The notes beneath the pieces were generated by a model. It saw only the letters and a list, made by a program, of their open reading frames with translations. It did not search any database and was not told where the DNA came from. From JAVSMW01 sp032027005 (GTDB taxonomy: Bacteria > Bacillota > Thermincolia > Thermincolales > UBA2595): 64,000 nucleotides of DNA. Of the stretch, positions 33,851 to 42,158 are shown piece after piece. The first letter of the stretch is position 1; every line of letters starts with the position of its first letter. The translations under genes were made by a program, and so were the position numbers. Location: positions 62,001-126,000 of the forward strand of contig JAVSMW010000002.1 of the NCBI GenBank assembly GCA_032027005.1, given 5' to 3'.

Positions 33851-34112
33851 CTGCACCTCCCTGCCCTGCGTTAACAGTGCTATCGCTATCATTTTTCATT
33901 AAATCAATTTTGAGCTTTTCATCTGAAACCTTCAATACTTGATTAAGCTTTGGGTTAGGCACGCCACGATACTGCTCGTCTAAAACTCCGCTTTCCAAAC
34001 GGGTGCCACTTACTGTTTGGGTCCCGGCTCCACAACCGGAAACCAGTACGATTGCGAAGATGAATATGGCTAGACACAGAAACACTTTTTTGCTTCGCAC
34101 ACATTTCACCAT
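33828..34112 (-). CDS. Small lipoprotein
   Basis: 94 aa from ATG 34112 with GAGGAAAGG; the longer frame has no better start. A lipobox (VLVSGC) is at residue about 26. The mature part is short, hydrophilic and unrecognised. It is co-transcribed with the TorD gene and is probably an accessory of the extracytoplasmic reductase. Confidence 0.7.
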   Translation of the reverse strand: MVKCVRSKKVFLCLAIFIFAIVLVSGCGAGTQTVSGTRLESGVLDEQYRGVPNPKLNQVLKVSDEKLKIDLMKNDSDSTVNAGQGGADEAKPKI

Positions 34113-34311
34113 CCTTTCCTCACCTGTTTCGCCGCGTGCTAAGGTTGATTCGGCGTTAGTTATCCCTGATAATACACTAAAATCTTTATTTAGGCTTTGT
34201 TGACTATTACGAACCTTGACTACAAATTGTGTAGAGAACAACAAAACCAACCTTCGTGTATATCACTCAGGTTGGCTAAAAAACCAGGATTCGCTTTACT
34301 TCAGACTTCTT

Positions 34312-35994
34312 TTAACCCAGGGAACCTAAACCGCCGGACCGCATTTTGGCAATTTTACATGCCACATACAGATTGAACAGATTATCATATTTTTGCAGGC
34401 TTAGTTCGGTAATCTCTTCAATCTTGTTTAAACGGTACCGCAAAGTATTAGGGTGCAGATACAGTTTATCCGCCGTCATATTAACATCCCCGTTCTGTTG
34501 AAAAAATATCTGCAGAGTCTGTAATAAGTTGGCTTTATTCTTTTCGTCATATTGGATTAAGCCGCCTAAATATTCCTTATAATAATCATCCAGCCGCTGA
34601 AAATTGATGGCTGTCAAAAGATTTATTATTCCCAGGTCTTCAAAACGCGTGATATGCCCTGGACCCTCAATGAACCGCCCTAATTGCAGGGCAATCTTGG
34701 CTTCCTGGTAGCTCCTGCCTATGTCAGTGATGGTCCCGTAATTTTTTCCGATCCCGACCGAAACTGATACCTTGAGAAGATTTTCAGAAATCTGCTTTTG
34801 TATACGTTGGGCCAGGTCAACAATATTTTTATTGTTTTTGGTCATATTGGCAGACTGGACCGGGGTTATAACCACGACCTGGTCCAAAATATCTGATATC
34901 ATCGGCGGCGCACTTAGCGGATAAGAATTGACTGTTTTATTGATAATTAGGTGCAGCTTAGCTATTGCCTCACTATGATTGCTAACGTGATTTGTACTGT
35001 CAGGTTCAATGACCATCAACTGATGAGGCACCAGCAAATCATAACCCCACAGCTTGCCCCTGTTAACAACTTCTTCTTTGGAAGCGAAATTAAAATAGAG
35101 CAGGTCATGAATAAAGTCGTTTTTATACTTTTTTTCAATATCAAGTATTTTATTTATGTTAATCAACTCCTGCAAAAGGGCCCGGCCAGCCAGGCGCAGC
35201 AGCAGATTATCGACATCAGAAAAAATACTTTGCACTTCAAAACCCAACAAGTGCCCGTATAATATATTTTCATGCCAAAGTGGTATACAGATATAGTTGG
35301 TGGTCCTATTATCAATTTTAACGGTACCACATTTGACTGTTATTTTTTTCTTGGCCTCTTTTGCAGCCGCACCTTTTTCCTTTTGCGCAACCATTCCGAT
35401 TAGGTTTGTATTTTGTATCCCGGCTAAAATCTGATCGCTGCTGCTGCTGTCGAAAACCTGAAAAACCTTGTTTACCAGTGATACTGGATTACTTACCAGT
35501 TTTTGCAGGCAGACCAGTATTTCTTTATTGCTTTTGCCCGGAAAAAGTTCGCTGCAGGAACCCTTGGCTACATCCAAAAACCGGCCACTCACCTTTAGGT
35601 CTGTGATGAACTTAAGTGTTGCTTCAATGTCGGGCTGGGTGTCCTGCTCAGCTAGAAAAACTACTGGGATATTTTTTTGGTCGGCCTGAGCCAGAAACTC
35701 TCCCGACAACCTGGGTAATTTATCCCCATAAAACAATATCCCTGATAATTTCGAGGACAGCATCGAATCAAGGGCTCCATAATCCTCATTATCACAGCCG
35801 CTTACAGTAACCAGACAATTCTTCAGATGTTTTCTCTGAATTGTCCGGCCTTCCTTGTATTCCTGTAGTGCTACTATGTGCTCAATTGGTTTATGCTTAC
35901 CCGACCAACCGCCCAGAATAGTACAATTTACAAAGGGTTCTACAGTCAACAGTTCCTGTACTGTAACACAATTGGTGCCTGAAGACTTCTGCAT
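34312..35994 (-). CDS. PucR-family transcriptional regulator
   Basis: 560 aa, ATG with TAAGGGGG. N-terminal PucR-type domain (VQELLTVEPF, HIVALQEYKEGRTI); central GAF/GGDEF-like region; C-terminal PucR helix-turn-helix (NMTADKLYLHPNTLRYRLNKIEEIT near 505-530). The family responds to metabolites and usually controls neighbouring genes. It lies between a DmsB-like gene and the molybdoenzyme operon on the same strand and is the likely local regulator. Confidence 0.9.
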   Translation of the reverse strand: MQKSSGTNCVTVQELLTVEPFVNCTILGGWSGKHKPIEHIVALQEYKEGRTIQRKHLKNCLVTVSGCDNEDYGALDSMLSSKLSGILFYGDKLPRLSGEFLAQADQKNIPVVFLAEQDTQPDIEATLKFITDLKVSGRFLDVAKGSCSELFPGKSNKEILVCLQKLVSNPVSLVNKVFQVFDSSSSDQILAGIQNTNLIGMVAQKEKGAAAKEAKKKITVKCGTVKIDNRTTNYICIPLWHENILYGHLLGFEVQSIFSDVDNLLLRLAGRALLQELININKILDIEKKYKNDFIHDLLYFNFASKEEVVNRGKLWGYDLLVPHQLMVIEPDSTNHVSNHSEAIAKLHLIINKTVNSYPLSAPPMISDILDQVVVITPVQSANMTKNNKNIVDLAQRIQKQISENLLKVSVSVGIGKNYGTITDIGRSYQEAKIALQLGRFIEGPGHITRFEDLGIINLLTAINFQRLDDYYKEYLGGLIQYDEKNKANLLQTLQIFFQQNGDVNMTADKLYLHPNTLRYRLNKIEEITELSLQKYDNLFNLYVACKIAKMRSGGLGSLG

Positions 35995-36006
35995 ACAACA
36001 GCCCCC

Positions 36007-36555
36007 TTAAGAATTTCGCCAAAAGCTGACGGTGACCTTTGGTAAAATAAACCTAATGGATGGTTTAGTTAAATACACTGAAGGAAAACATGTTATTACC
36101 TCTATATATTGCGGGGGCAGAGGCTCAGATAGATTAATGACCTGCAGGGCTTCATTTGCGCAGGCGGACACACATGCCGGCTCTAATCCCTGGTGTATTC
36201 TTGACATACAAAAATTACATTTGCTGACTTTTTTCGTGTATGGATTTATTTGGGGTACTTTAAATGGACATGCCGAGACACAGCTGCTACAACTGTCACA
36301 ATTGGTAGGGTCATGAAACACTATGCCGTCTTTCCGTTTATTGAAACATTTGTTCGGACATACTCGCACACATTCCGGATTAGCGCAATGATTACAGGCC
36401 ATAGAAAGAAAACTCAAAATGTTTTCCGGCCCGAATTCCATAACTCTGCGGTACCTAAAATCACCCAACTGATTCTCATTTTTACAGGCAAACTCGCAAC
36501 TATGGCATCCAGTACATTTACTGAGGTCTACCAAAAATCCAATCTGCCTGGGCAT
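36007..36555 (-). CDS. DmsB-like Fe-S protein
   Basis: 182 aa, ATG with AAAGGGTG. Four 4Fe-4S motifs: CTGCHSCEFAC, CNHCANPECVRVCP, CDSCSSCVSACP, and CNFCMSR...CVSACANEA. It is a second beta-type subunit in the locus, separated from the alpha genes by the regulator. It may be the partner of the alpha subunit at 27474, giving two alpha/beta pairs that share one membrane anchor. Confidence 0.88.
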   Translation of the reverse strand: MPRQIGFLVDLSKCTGCHSCEFACKNENQLGDFRYRRVMEFGPENILSFLSMACNHCANPECVRVCPNKCFNKRKDGIVFHDPTNCDSCSSCVSACPFKVPQINPYTKKVSKCNFCMSRIHQGLEPACVSACANEALQVINLSEPLPPQYIEVITCFPSVYLTKPSIRFILPKVTVSFWRNS

Positions 36556-36847
36556 TAGCTCACCCTTTCTGTAAAGATTTATAAAGATATTCTCACGCGA
36601 TTATTTATAATTATTACTAGTTTAAAAAAATGCGGGCATAAATGCAAGTGGGTAAATTAAACAAACTGCACCATCCCGGCTGCTTTGCTATGCCCAGGTT
36701 TGACCAGCGTTCTGAAGCAACACAAGGGATCACATCACACAAGCTGTACTTGTGGTCATTTTCCTAATGCCATGAACCTGACTCCCCAATAAATTTCCTG
36801 ACTATCCTTTAACCTTTATTCCTGCATTTATTTTATTCTTGTTTTTA

Positions 36848-36898
36848 TTGACAAACATGCATAATATTCCGTATAATTACAATGATACGAAATATTAT
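36848..36898 (+). promoter_or_regulatory. Promoter with overlapping 14-bp inverted-repeat operator for the Lrp-type gene
   Basis: TTGACA (36848-36853) and TATAAT (36872-36877) are 18 bp apart. ATAATATTCCGTAT (36861-36874) and ATACGAAATATTAT (36885-36898) form an inverted repeat with one mismatch that covers the -10. It is probably the autoregulatory site of the Lrp-type protein. The remaining 36556-36847 gap holds no recognisable gene. Confidence 0.7.
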
Positions 36899-36933
36899 AA
36901 TGAGCGTAATCGCAATGAAGGAGGCCTAAAAAT

Positions 36934-37407
36934 ATGATTATAGATTTGGATAATTATGATAAGGAAATACTTGACATACTTCAAAATGATTCTTCAATTT
37001 CCAATATAGATTTATCTAAGAAAATTGGATTGTCTGCTTCTGCTTGCCTCAGTCGAACAAAACGCCTTAAAGAAATCGGGGTAATAAAACAGTATGCTAC
37101 TATCATTGATGAAAAAAAGGTCGGGTTGGAAATTGTTGCTTTTACCTTCGTAAATTTGTCTCCACATAATAGAAAGACGGCAAATGCTTTTTTGGCAAAA
37201 GTTAAAGAAACATCTCAAATTCTGGAGTGTTATAACATTACTGGAAGCTGGGATTATTTATTAAAAGTAATTGCTCATGATATTACATCTTATCGCAACT
37301 TTATTATGGATTCACTTTTAGAGTTCCCGGGTGTTCATAAAATTGATACTAACTTGGTCTTAGGTACTGATAAGCAAAGCTTTTATTTGCCTATGAACCA
37401 AGTGTAA
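36934..37407 (+). CDS. Lrp/AsnC-family transcriptional regulator
   Basis: 157 aa, ATG with GAAGGAGG. N-terminal winged helix (ILDILQNDSSISNIDLSKKI, ASACLSRTKRLKEIGVI) and C-terminal RAM domain that binds amino acids or similar small effectors. It is AT-rich compared with the operons to the left and lies 33 bp before the radical-SAM gene, with which it seems to form one unit. Confidence 0.92.
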   Translation: MIIDLDNYDKEILDILQNDSSISNIDLSKKIGLSASACLSRTKRLKEIGVIKQYATIIDEKKVGLEIVAFTFVNLSPHNRKTANAFLAKVKETSQILECYNITGSWDYLLKVIAHDITSYRNFIMDSLLEFPGVHKIDTNLVLGTDKQSFYLPMNQV

Positions 37408-37440
37408 AAATACAAAAAAATTATTTAAGGAGGCCTTAAA

Positions 37441-38574
37441 TTGGACAATTATCTTTTGTTGAAAGCAGCACTTCTTACAGAAGGAATCTGTTCTGATACC
37501 GAAAGCTTAAAAGGAGTGGGTATCAAATATAAAGAACAGAATCACGGGTTATTTGGTTGGGATTTTGAAAATCATATTGAAGCAAAACTCCCCGACGATT
37601 TTTGTCTACCGGATGGCACAGTTGTTCAGTTTCGTTTTAATTCAAAATCACAATATCATGTAAAAACGTATCAAAGAAAACTAAAACTGTATCAAAACGA
37701 TAATGAAATTTGTGAGATAAAATGGATAGAACGGCCAGCTTTTTATAATAAACAAACAACCCAAAACAATGATATGGTTAGAATTGGTCAAATTGGTGGT
37801 AAGGACTGCTTGTTTTTCTGTTATCAAAATTATTGCTCCCATTTTAGCAGCAATAAGCAATGTTCGTTCTGTAATCTTGTGGCGACATCAAAAGTTTACG
37901 ATTCTGTAATCAAGAAAAAGGAGATTATTGATATTGGTGAGGTAGCTAAAGCGGCCTGGTCAGAGGGAAATGTTAATCACATATTGCTTACTGGTGGATG
38001 TTTTAGTCACGAAAAAGAAGTTGCTTTAATTTCTGAAATAATGGTATCTATAAAAAAACATACCGGATTTGAGAGAATTCCAGGAGTAATACTACCCTCT
38101 CCTGCTAAAGGAGATGACATAAAGCGCTATTTTGAAACCGGTATCAAAGCAATTGGCTATAGTATGGAAATATGGGATGAAAATCTGTACAAAGCAATAT
38201 GTCCAGGAAAGTCTGAACATACTTCGCATGGAGAATTTGTTGATTCGATTAAAAAAGCCGTTAAGATCTTTGGAGAAGGAAACGTATTTGTTGCTCTGGT
38301 AATGGGTCTAGAGCCGAAAGAGAATTTCTTACAGGGAATTCAGACACTATCTGCTATGGGTGCCAATATTGTACCTTTTGTATGGTCGCCAAATCCCGGT
38401 TCAAAATTAGAAGGTCATAGAGCGCCCTCGTCAGAATGGTATTTCGAAGTGATTTCGGAGGCCGCGGAAATTGTGTATAATAATAGAATTCCTTCGGGCA
38501 CGGAAAATCACTGCTATCAGTGTGATGGAAATTCATTATTACACGACGCTTTGAGACATAAAGGTATTGAATAA
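37441..38574 (+). CDS. Radical-SAM-like protein with a C-x8-C-x2-C motif
   Basis: 377 aa from a TTG with AAGGAGG. Residues about 132-144 read CSHFSSNKQCSFC, a non-standard C-x8-C-x2-C site. It is followed by radical-SAM barrel features: LLTGGCF (GGE-like), GVILPSPAKGDD, SMEIWDENLYKAICPGK and a late NPGSKLEGH. A C-terminal CYQCDG may bind metal or an auxiliary cluster. No specific product can be named. Controlled, by position, by the Lrp-type gene. Its low GC suggests acquisition separate from its neighbours. Confidence 0.72.
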   Translation: MDNYLLLKAALLTEGICSDTESLKGVGIKYKEQNHGLFGWDFENHIEAKLPDDFCLPDGTVVQFRFNSKSQYHVKTYQRKLKLYQNDNEICEIKWIERPAFYNKQTTQNNDMVRIGQIGGKDCLFFCYQNYCSHFSSNKQCSFCNLVATSKVYDSVIKKKEIIDIGEVAKAAWSEGNVNHILLTGGCFSHEKEVALISEIMVSIKKHTGFERIPGVILPSPAKGDDIKRYFETGIKAIGYSMEIWDENLYKAICPGKSEHTSHGEFVDSIKKAVKIFGEGNVFVALVMGLEPKENFLQGIQTLSAMGANIVPFVWSPNPGSKLEGHRAPSSEWYFEVISEAAEIVYNNRIPSGTENHCYQCDGNSLLHDALRHKGIE

Positions 38575-38634
38575 TATGAAAAAATGCAACCAATTTATTG
38601 AACACAGATATAAATGCCTGACAGTAATAAAATC

Positions 38635-38835
38635 CTATTGTCTTGCTGCTATAAACATGTCAATATCTTCAACGATGTACTTTGCTCATGTGGAGTGCAG
38701 TATATCAAAGAATGAACCCAGATAATCGAAAACACCAAATTCTTTAAACTTTTTCACTGTCTCGGCTCCGGTCATGTTATGCTTTTTTTTGTACTGCTCA
38801 ATGCAGAACACCTTAAATTGCATTGTCTTGCTCAT
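38635..38835 (-). pseudogene. DUF3791-family gene with an in-frame TGA
   Basis: From the ATG at 38835 the frame reads MSKTMQFKVFCIEQYKKKHN and on to DILHST, then TGA (38688-38686), then continues in the same frame with AKYIVEDIDMFI and a TAG at 38637. DUF3791 proteins typically read through here with Gly, so one GGA-to-TGA change explains the break. It is too short for usual ORF lists. Last gene of the DUF3990 operon, 10 bp after the preceding gene. Confidence 0.7.
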
Positions 38836-38845
38836 ATGGTTCACC

Positions 38846-39085
38846 TCAATATCCGGGAATTTCCAGTTTTCCCGTTTCTATTTCCATCTTGTATAAGTCA
38901 AAGATCTTATCCACACTATAGTGCCACACCTTTGTTTTTTCATCTTCCAGATACGAATACAACTGAGTTGAGTATAACTTTTCAATCGCTGCGTTTTCAT
39001 CCAGATGATATTCTGTGGCAATCTTGTCTGTTACAGCCGCCACTATCATTGGGAGAATAGCAGAAAACTTTTCAATATCCATCAT
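38846..39085 (-). CDS. Small conserved partner of the DUF3990 operon
   Basis: 79 aa, start overlapping the DUF3990 stop (ATGA). Reads MMDIEKFSAILPMIVAAVTD and includes LYSYLEDEKTKVWHYS. No domain name recalled. It sits between DUF3990 and DUF3791 in a tight operon, so an antitoxin or accessory role is plausible but inferred. Confidence 0.65.
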   Translation of the reverse strand: MMDIEKFSAILPMIVAAVTDKIATEYHLDENAAIEKLYSTQLYSYLEDEKTKVWHYSVDKIFDLYKMEIETGKLEIPGY

Positions 39086-39576
39086 TTTTCACCTTCCAAT
39101 ACGATGAATTCTTTGTAACTGCATAGGCTAAGTGCTTTTTCGGTATGGAACAACACTTGATCATAAAGTTTTACTACATTCAGCCGCTTTATCGTCTCAT
39201 CCTTTTCCAACACACCCAGTTCAAACAGTTGAACCGTAGTGTAAACATTATCGTCCGCCACCGGCCCAAACACGAGGTCATATTCCTCTGTAAAGCTTTT
39301 TCCACTTCGGCAGGCGCAAATAAAGTTCAACCATGCTTCATCCGCCCGCTCGAAATGTATCACTTTTAGTTCCTTTTAAGCGCGTTCGTAATCAAATTCA
39401 TAAACGGAAATGTACTGCGTTTCGGCCTTTCTGCGGGCTGCAACTCTCAGTGCCCAACGGGTTGCCTGCTCTTTGTTTGTTGTTGTGTAGAACCCCGTAC
39501 CGAAATCAAGAAACCGTTCACTCTGAAGTATCCGTGGTTTATCTACAACAATGGTGCTTCCGTGATATACGATCAT
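39082..39576 (-). pseudogene. DUF3990 protein (ADP-ribosyltransferase-like) interrupted by an in-frame TAA
   Basis: The first 66 codons (MIVYHGSTIVVDKPRILQSE, then FGTGFYTTTNKEQATRWA, to FDYERA) end in TAA at 39378-39376. The same frame continues with KELKVIHFERADEAWLNFIC, GPVADDNVYTTVQLFELGVL and HTEKALSLC, which completes a normal DUF3990 protein. YHGS plus GFYTT...A..WA fits the nicotinamide-binding pattern of ADP-ribosyltransferases, the fold to which I recall DUF3990 belonging. The start overlaps the upstream gene by ATGA. Probably an inactivated toxin. Confidence 0.75.
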
Positions 39577-39881
39577 TTTTCACCCTCCAAAATTCTTTTG
39601 GCGACACTGAGTTCCCGATTCAATTGCTGCAGAATATCTTCTACGTGCTTTCGCTTTTCCAAGCCCTCTCTGAGTTCATTTATCTTTTTCTCATCCTTGC
39701 CAACATAATCTGTAATAACCTTTTCGCAGTCTCGAAAAGACAAATAATAATACTCCTTTTTTCCTCGTCTGCGTGTTCGCAGAGTACCTTTCGGAAGCAA
39801 TGATAGCTGCAGTTCATAGCTTTCTTTTAACACCCTGATCCGATTTGCTTCGTTAGCAATTAAATTTATGACATATCCCAT
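39573..39881 (-). CDS. Coiled-coil protein upstream of DUF3990 (putative antitoxin)
   Basis: 102 aa from ATG 39881 (MGYVINLIANEANRIRVLKE); an upstream extension would cross the promoter at 39912-39940. Lys/Arg-rich centre (TLRTRRRGKKEYYYLSFRD) and a coiled-coil C-terminus (LREGLEKRKHVEDILQQLNR). Overlaps the DUF3990 start by ATGA, the usual arrangement of an antitoxin or regulator with its toxin. No family name. Confidence 0.6.
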   Translation of the reverse strand: MGYVINLIANEANRIRVLKESYELQLSLLPKGTLRTRRRGKKEYYYLSFRDCEKVITDYVGKDEKKINELREGLEKRKHVEDILQQLNRELSVAKRILEGEK

Positions 39882-39911
39882 AACATCACCGTCAATTTCA
39901 TTTCTACTTTT

Positions 39912-39940
39912 ATTATGCCCAACATAATTAAATAAATCAA
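39912..39940 (-). promoter_or_regulatory. Promoter of the DUF3990/DUF3791 operon
   Basis: On the minus strand TTGATT (39940-39935) and CATAAT (39917-39912) are 17 bp apart, about 30 bp before the chosen start codon. Confidence 0.5.
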
Positions 39941-40052
39941 GTATAATGTAGGGCATAACTGTAGATGGCAAGGTGCATGCCGTACGCATCGGATCCTACA
40001 ACTCTTGTCAGTAACCGGTTAATTTCCAATGAAATCGCTTCTCGGTAACCAA

Positions 40053-40174
40053 AAAATATGGCGGAGAGAGTGGGATTCTCCGCTCCTGCGCCATCCTGGC
40101 GCCCGCGGAGCCTAGCCATCCGTGGCCAATGCGAATCCACGGACCCACTTTTGGCGGGTCACTCGATTTCGAGT
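40053..40174 (-). pseudogene. 3' half of a split host tRNA-Ser(CGA), with a palindromic insertion in the T-arm
   Basis: Read on the minus strand: CTCGAAATCGAG (anticodon loop and 3' stem), a long variable arm GACCCGCCAAAAGTGGGTC, GTGGATTCG (start of T-arm), about 54 bp of GC-rich palindromic DNA, then AATCCCAC and TCTCTCCGCCA (end of T-arm, acceptor, CCA). The 5' half is at 58972-59012. The two halves rejoin at ACTCGAAATC to a class II serine tRNA with a paired anticodon stem CTTGA/TCGAG. Confidence 0.72.
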
Positions 40175-40325
40175 TATTTGAAGGCAAGTTCTTATGAGTT
40201 TACGAGAGTAACTTTAGGAGAAGATAAAATCCCGCAAACCCGCATAAATAAAGGCTTTTCAGGCACAAACGCTGATATTTCCGCGCATGAACACACCGCC
40301 CTGATTTAGCGGTTTTCAGGGCAAA

Positions 40326-40358
40326 GTGTAGAAAAAGTGTAGAAAAACCGTAGAAAAA
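40326..40358 (+). repeat. Left arm-type integrase sites
   Basis: Three contiguous 11-bp units: GTGTAGAAAAA, GTGTAGAAAAA, CCGTAGAAAAA. The same unit is at the right end (58868-58889) and once between xis and int (56978-56988). The surrounding 40175-40514 holds no gene; it also carries AATCCCGCAAACCCGC near 40228, shared with the right end near 58912. Confidence 0.7.
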
Positions 40359-40514
40359 CAACCGGCGAAATAACCTTAAGATACTTTAGTTTCCCGGCGA
40401 TTTGAAAAAGCAAAACCAAGCGTATCCTACCATTGACATTGATTTTTAACAGAACATCCTGCAGCAGACAGAGCATAATTCTCTGTCCTAAGGATCAATG
40501 TGATGGGAGGAACG

Positions 40515-41078
40515 ATGATGGCAACCGACTACTCTTACCTTCTGGCTGAATATCCGGAGAAGATAAGTCAAGACCAGCTTTACAGAATTTGCCGCATAAG
40601 CAAACGAAAAGCCACATGGCTTTTGGAGAACGGATATATCCCCTGCGAGGATACCGGCAAAAAGACCCGCAGGTTTAAAATCCAAATAACCGACGTTATT
40701 GCATACCTTACCCGCTTGGAAGAATCTCCTGAGACCCTGCTGACACCACCGGGGATATTTTCAAGCGGAATAAAATATAAACCGAAGCGCCAAACGGCGA
40801 AGGCAATCAACTCCGAGAAGTTTATGGCAATGCTTAAGAACAAGTGGCACACCTTTCCGGATGCCCTCACGGTAAATGATGTCACAAAGCTAACGGGATA
40901 CTGCCAAACCACAGTATCTGAATGGATCAAGGCAGAAAAGATAACGGGGGTATGGTATTATACCAAGTATTTAGTGCCAAAGGACAGCTTGATAAACTAT
41001 ATGGCAACAGAAGCTTGCCGCATCCATCAGAAGTCCAAAAAGCATATAGAGCTGCTGGAGCAGTATCGAAATCCCTAA
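40515..41078 (+). CDS. Helix-turn-helix regulatory protein of the element
   Basis: 187 aa from ATG 40515 with GGGAGG upstream. Two excisionase/MerR-like helix-turn-helix units are visible: QDQLYRICRISKRKATWLLE near 20-40 and LTVNDVTKLTGYCQTTVSEW near 120-140. Such tandem-HTH proteins stand at the left end of many Clostridial elements. Probably a DNA-binding regulator or excision helper. Confidence 0.7.
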   Translation: MMATDYSYLLAEYPEKISQDQLYRICRISKRKATWLLENGYIPCEDTGKKTRRFKIQITDVIAYLTRLEESPETLLTPPGIFSSGIKYKPKRQTAKAINSEKFMAMLKNKWHTFPDALTVNDVTKLTGYCQTTVSEWIKAEKITGVWYYTKYLVPKDSLINYMATEACRIHQKSKKHIELLEQYRNP

Positions 41079-41104
41079 ATGCTCGGCGCATCCATTTACA
41101 TGAA

Positions 41105-41139
41105 AACAGGGGGACTACTTTGCATAGTGTCACCCTGTT
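41105..41139. terminator. Bidirectional terminator between convergent genes
   Basis: AACAGGG pairs with CCCTGTT around an inner GACTAC/GTGTC-rich stem. It lies between the HTH gene and the convergent parE gene. Confidence 0.5.
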
Positions 41140-41149
41140 CTTGTATCGA

Positions 41150-41464
41150 TTATAAAAATCTGATCCAGTCGCGTCTGCCGTACAGAATTCTTTCAACGTC
41201 AACCACCTTGTTCTTCTCGTCTATGGAAAAAAACACAACGTAATTTTTTACAATTAGTTTCCTGTATCCCATTTGAGATAGACGATCGTCTGAGACAAGC
41301 GGACAGCGCTGCGGCATATCGGACAGACTTAGCATTGCCTCTTCAAGAAGCTCCATCATACGAGTTGCCGATATGGGAGCTGACAGTTGAGAATCAATAT
41401 ACCGAACAATGTCCCTAAGATCGTTTTCGGCTGGTTCAGATACATCTACCCTATATTTCGCCAT
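41150..41464 (-). CDS. RelE/ParE-family toxin
   Basis: 104 aa, MAKYRVDVSEPAENDLRDIV... with the usual C-terminal IVKNYVVFFSIDE and VERILYGRRDW. Fold and length fit ParE/RelE (plasmid stabilisation) toxins, which block gyrase or cleave mRNA. It overlaps the antitoxin gene by 14 bp, so the pair is a standard type II toxin-antitoxin operon that could stabilise the element. Confidence 0.9.
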   Translation of the reverse strand: MAKYRVDVSEPAENDLRDIVRYIDSQLSAPISATRMMELLEEAMLSLSDMPQRCPLVSDDRLSQMGYRKLIVKNYVVFFSIDEKNKVVDVERILYGRRDWIRFL

Positions 41465-41723
41465 CGGCGATGCCCCGCTTAATATCCTTCATGACATCTT
41501 GAAGCGGACGCTTTTTACCCGCTTTGACGGCCGATCGTCCTTCGTCAAGCAGGTGATACAGTTCAAGCTTGCCGCTGAGTGCCTCATAGGTTTCAATGCT
41601 CATAACCGCCAAATCTCCCTGCCCGTTTTTTGTGATAAAAACAGGTTCACGGCTTTCATGACAGAAGGTGGATATCTCATTATAGTTATTCCGCAGGTCA
41701 GTGCTGGACTTTATATTTGGCAT
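41451..41723 (-). CDS. Phd/YefM-family antitoxin
   Basis: 90 aa from ATG 41723 with AAGGAGG. SSTDLRNNYNEISTFCHESREP and VFITKNGQGDLAVMSIETYEAL are the Phd/YefM DNA-binding signature; the C-terminal part binds the ParE-type toxin encoded next. Confidence 0.9.
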   Translation of the reverse strand: MPNIKSSTDLRNNYNEISTFCHESREPVFITKNGQGDLAVMSIETYEALSGKLELYHLLDEGRSAVKAGKKRPLQDVMKDIKRGIADGEI

Positions 41724-41826
41724 TGCGTTTACCTCCTTACACAATTCTAAAGATATTATACACGAATTTCTTTAGAATATCAATTGAATTTCGCTGACTG
41801 CAATTGGCATCGAAAATAAGACACCG

Positions 41827-41904
41827 GATGCCGGTTAAAATCTTAATGAGATCGTTTCCTATGAAGGGACGAATATGACTCATATATAACTCTCGTTTAA
41901 TCAT
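41827..41904 (-). pseudogene. 5' remnant of a DUF4143-type AAA ATPase gene
   Basis: From ATG 41904 with AAAGAGGTG upstream, 26 codons read MIKRELYMSHIRPFIGNDLI and KILTGIR. This matches the start of AAA_14/DUF4143 ATPases, just before their Walker A. Similarity then stops. The rest of the 41760-42104 gap is AT-rich with no gene seen. Confidence 0.55.
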
Positions 41905-42104
41905 AAACAAAACACCTCTTTACCTCTTTCCTCTGCCTATTTCCATAACAATACAATATCAAAGATATATCTTATAAAAATTGAACACATTGAATTTGTT
42001 GTTTCAAACAAAATCCCATTAAGTTCAGTATCAATGTATAGAAGCAGAATAATCAGGGAATAATAAATGCCTAAGCGCTGTCATAAAATAAGTTTTAAAT
42101 TTGA

Positions 42105-42133
42105 TTGACAATATGACAAATGCGGCATATACT
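42105..42133 (+). promoter_or_regulatory. Promoter of the XRE-ImmA-PIN operon
   Basis: TTGACA (42105-42110) and TATACT (42128-42133) with 17-bp spacing; GAAGGGAGG and the ATG follow. Confidence 0.7.
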
Positions 42134-42158
42134 ATAAATATAGAAGGGAGGCATTATC

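Noticed and set aside
38635..38835. In-frame TGA in the DUF3791 gene as selenocysteine
   Set aside because: The family has a small residue (Gly) there, no catalytic Cys is expected, and the neighbouring gene has an in-frame TAA, so simple nonsense mutations explain both.
39990..40056. SRP (4.5S) RNA, which often follows tadA in Firmicutes
   Set aside because: The region beyond the split tRNA shows no SRP helix 8 consensus (GGTAACCCGC-like tetraloop region).
39937..40140. 67-codon minus-strand ORF across the left element border
   Set aside because: It runs through the tRNA 3' half and its palindromic insert and shows no family similarity.
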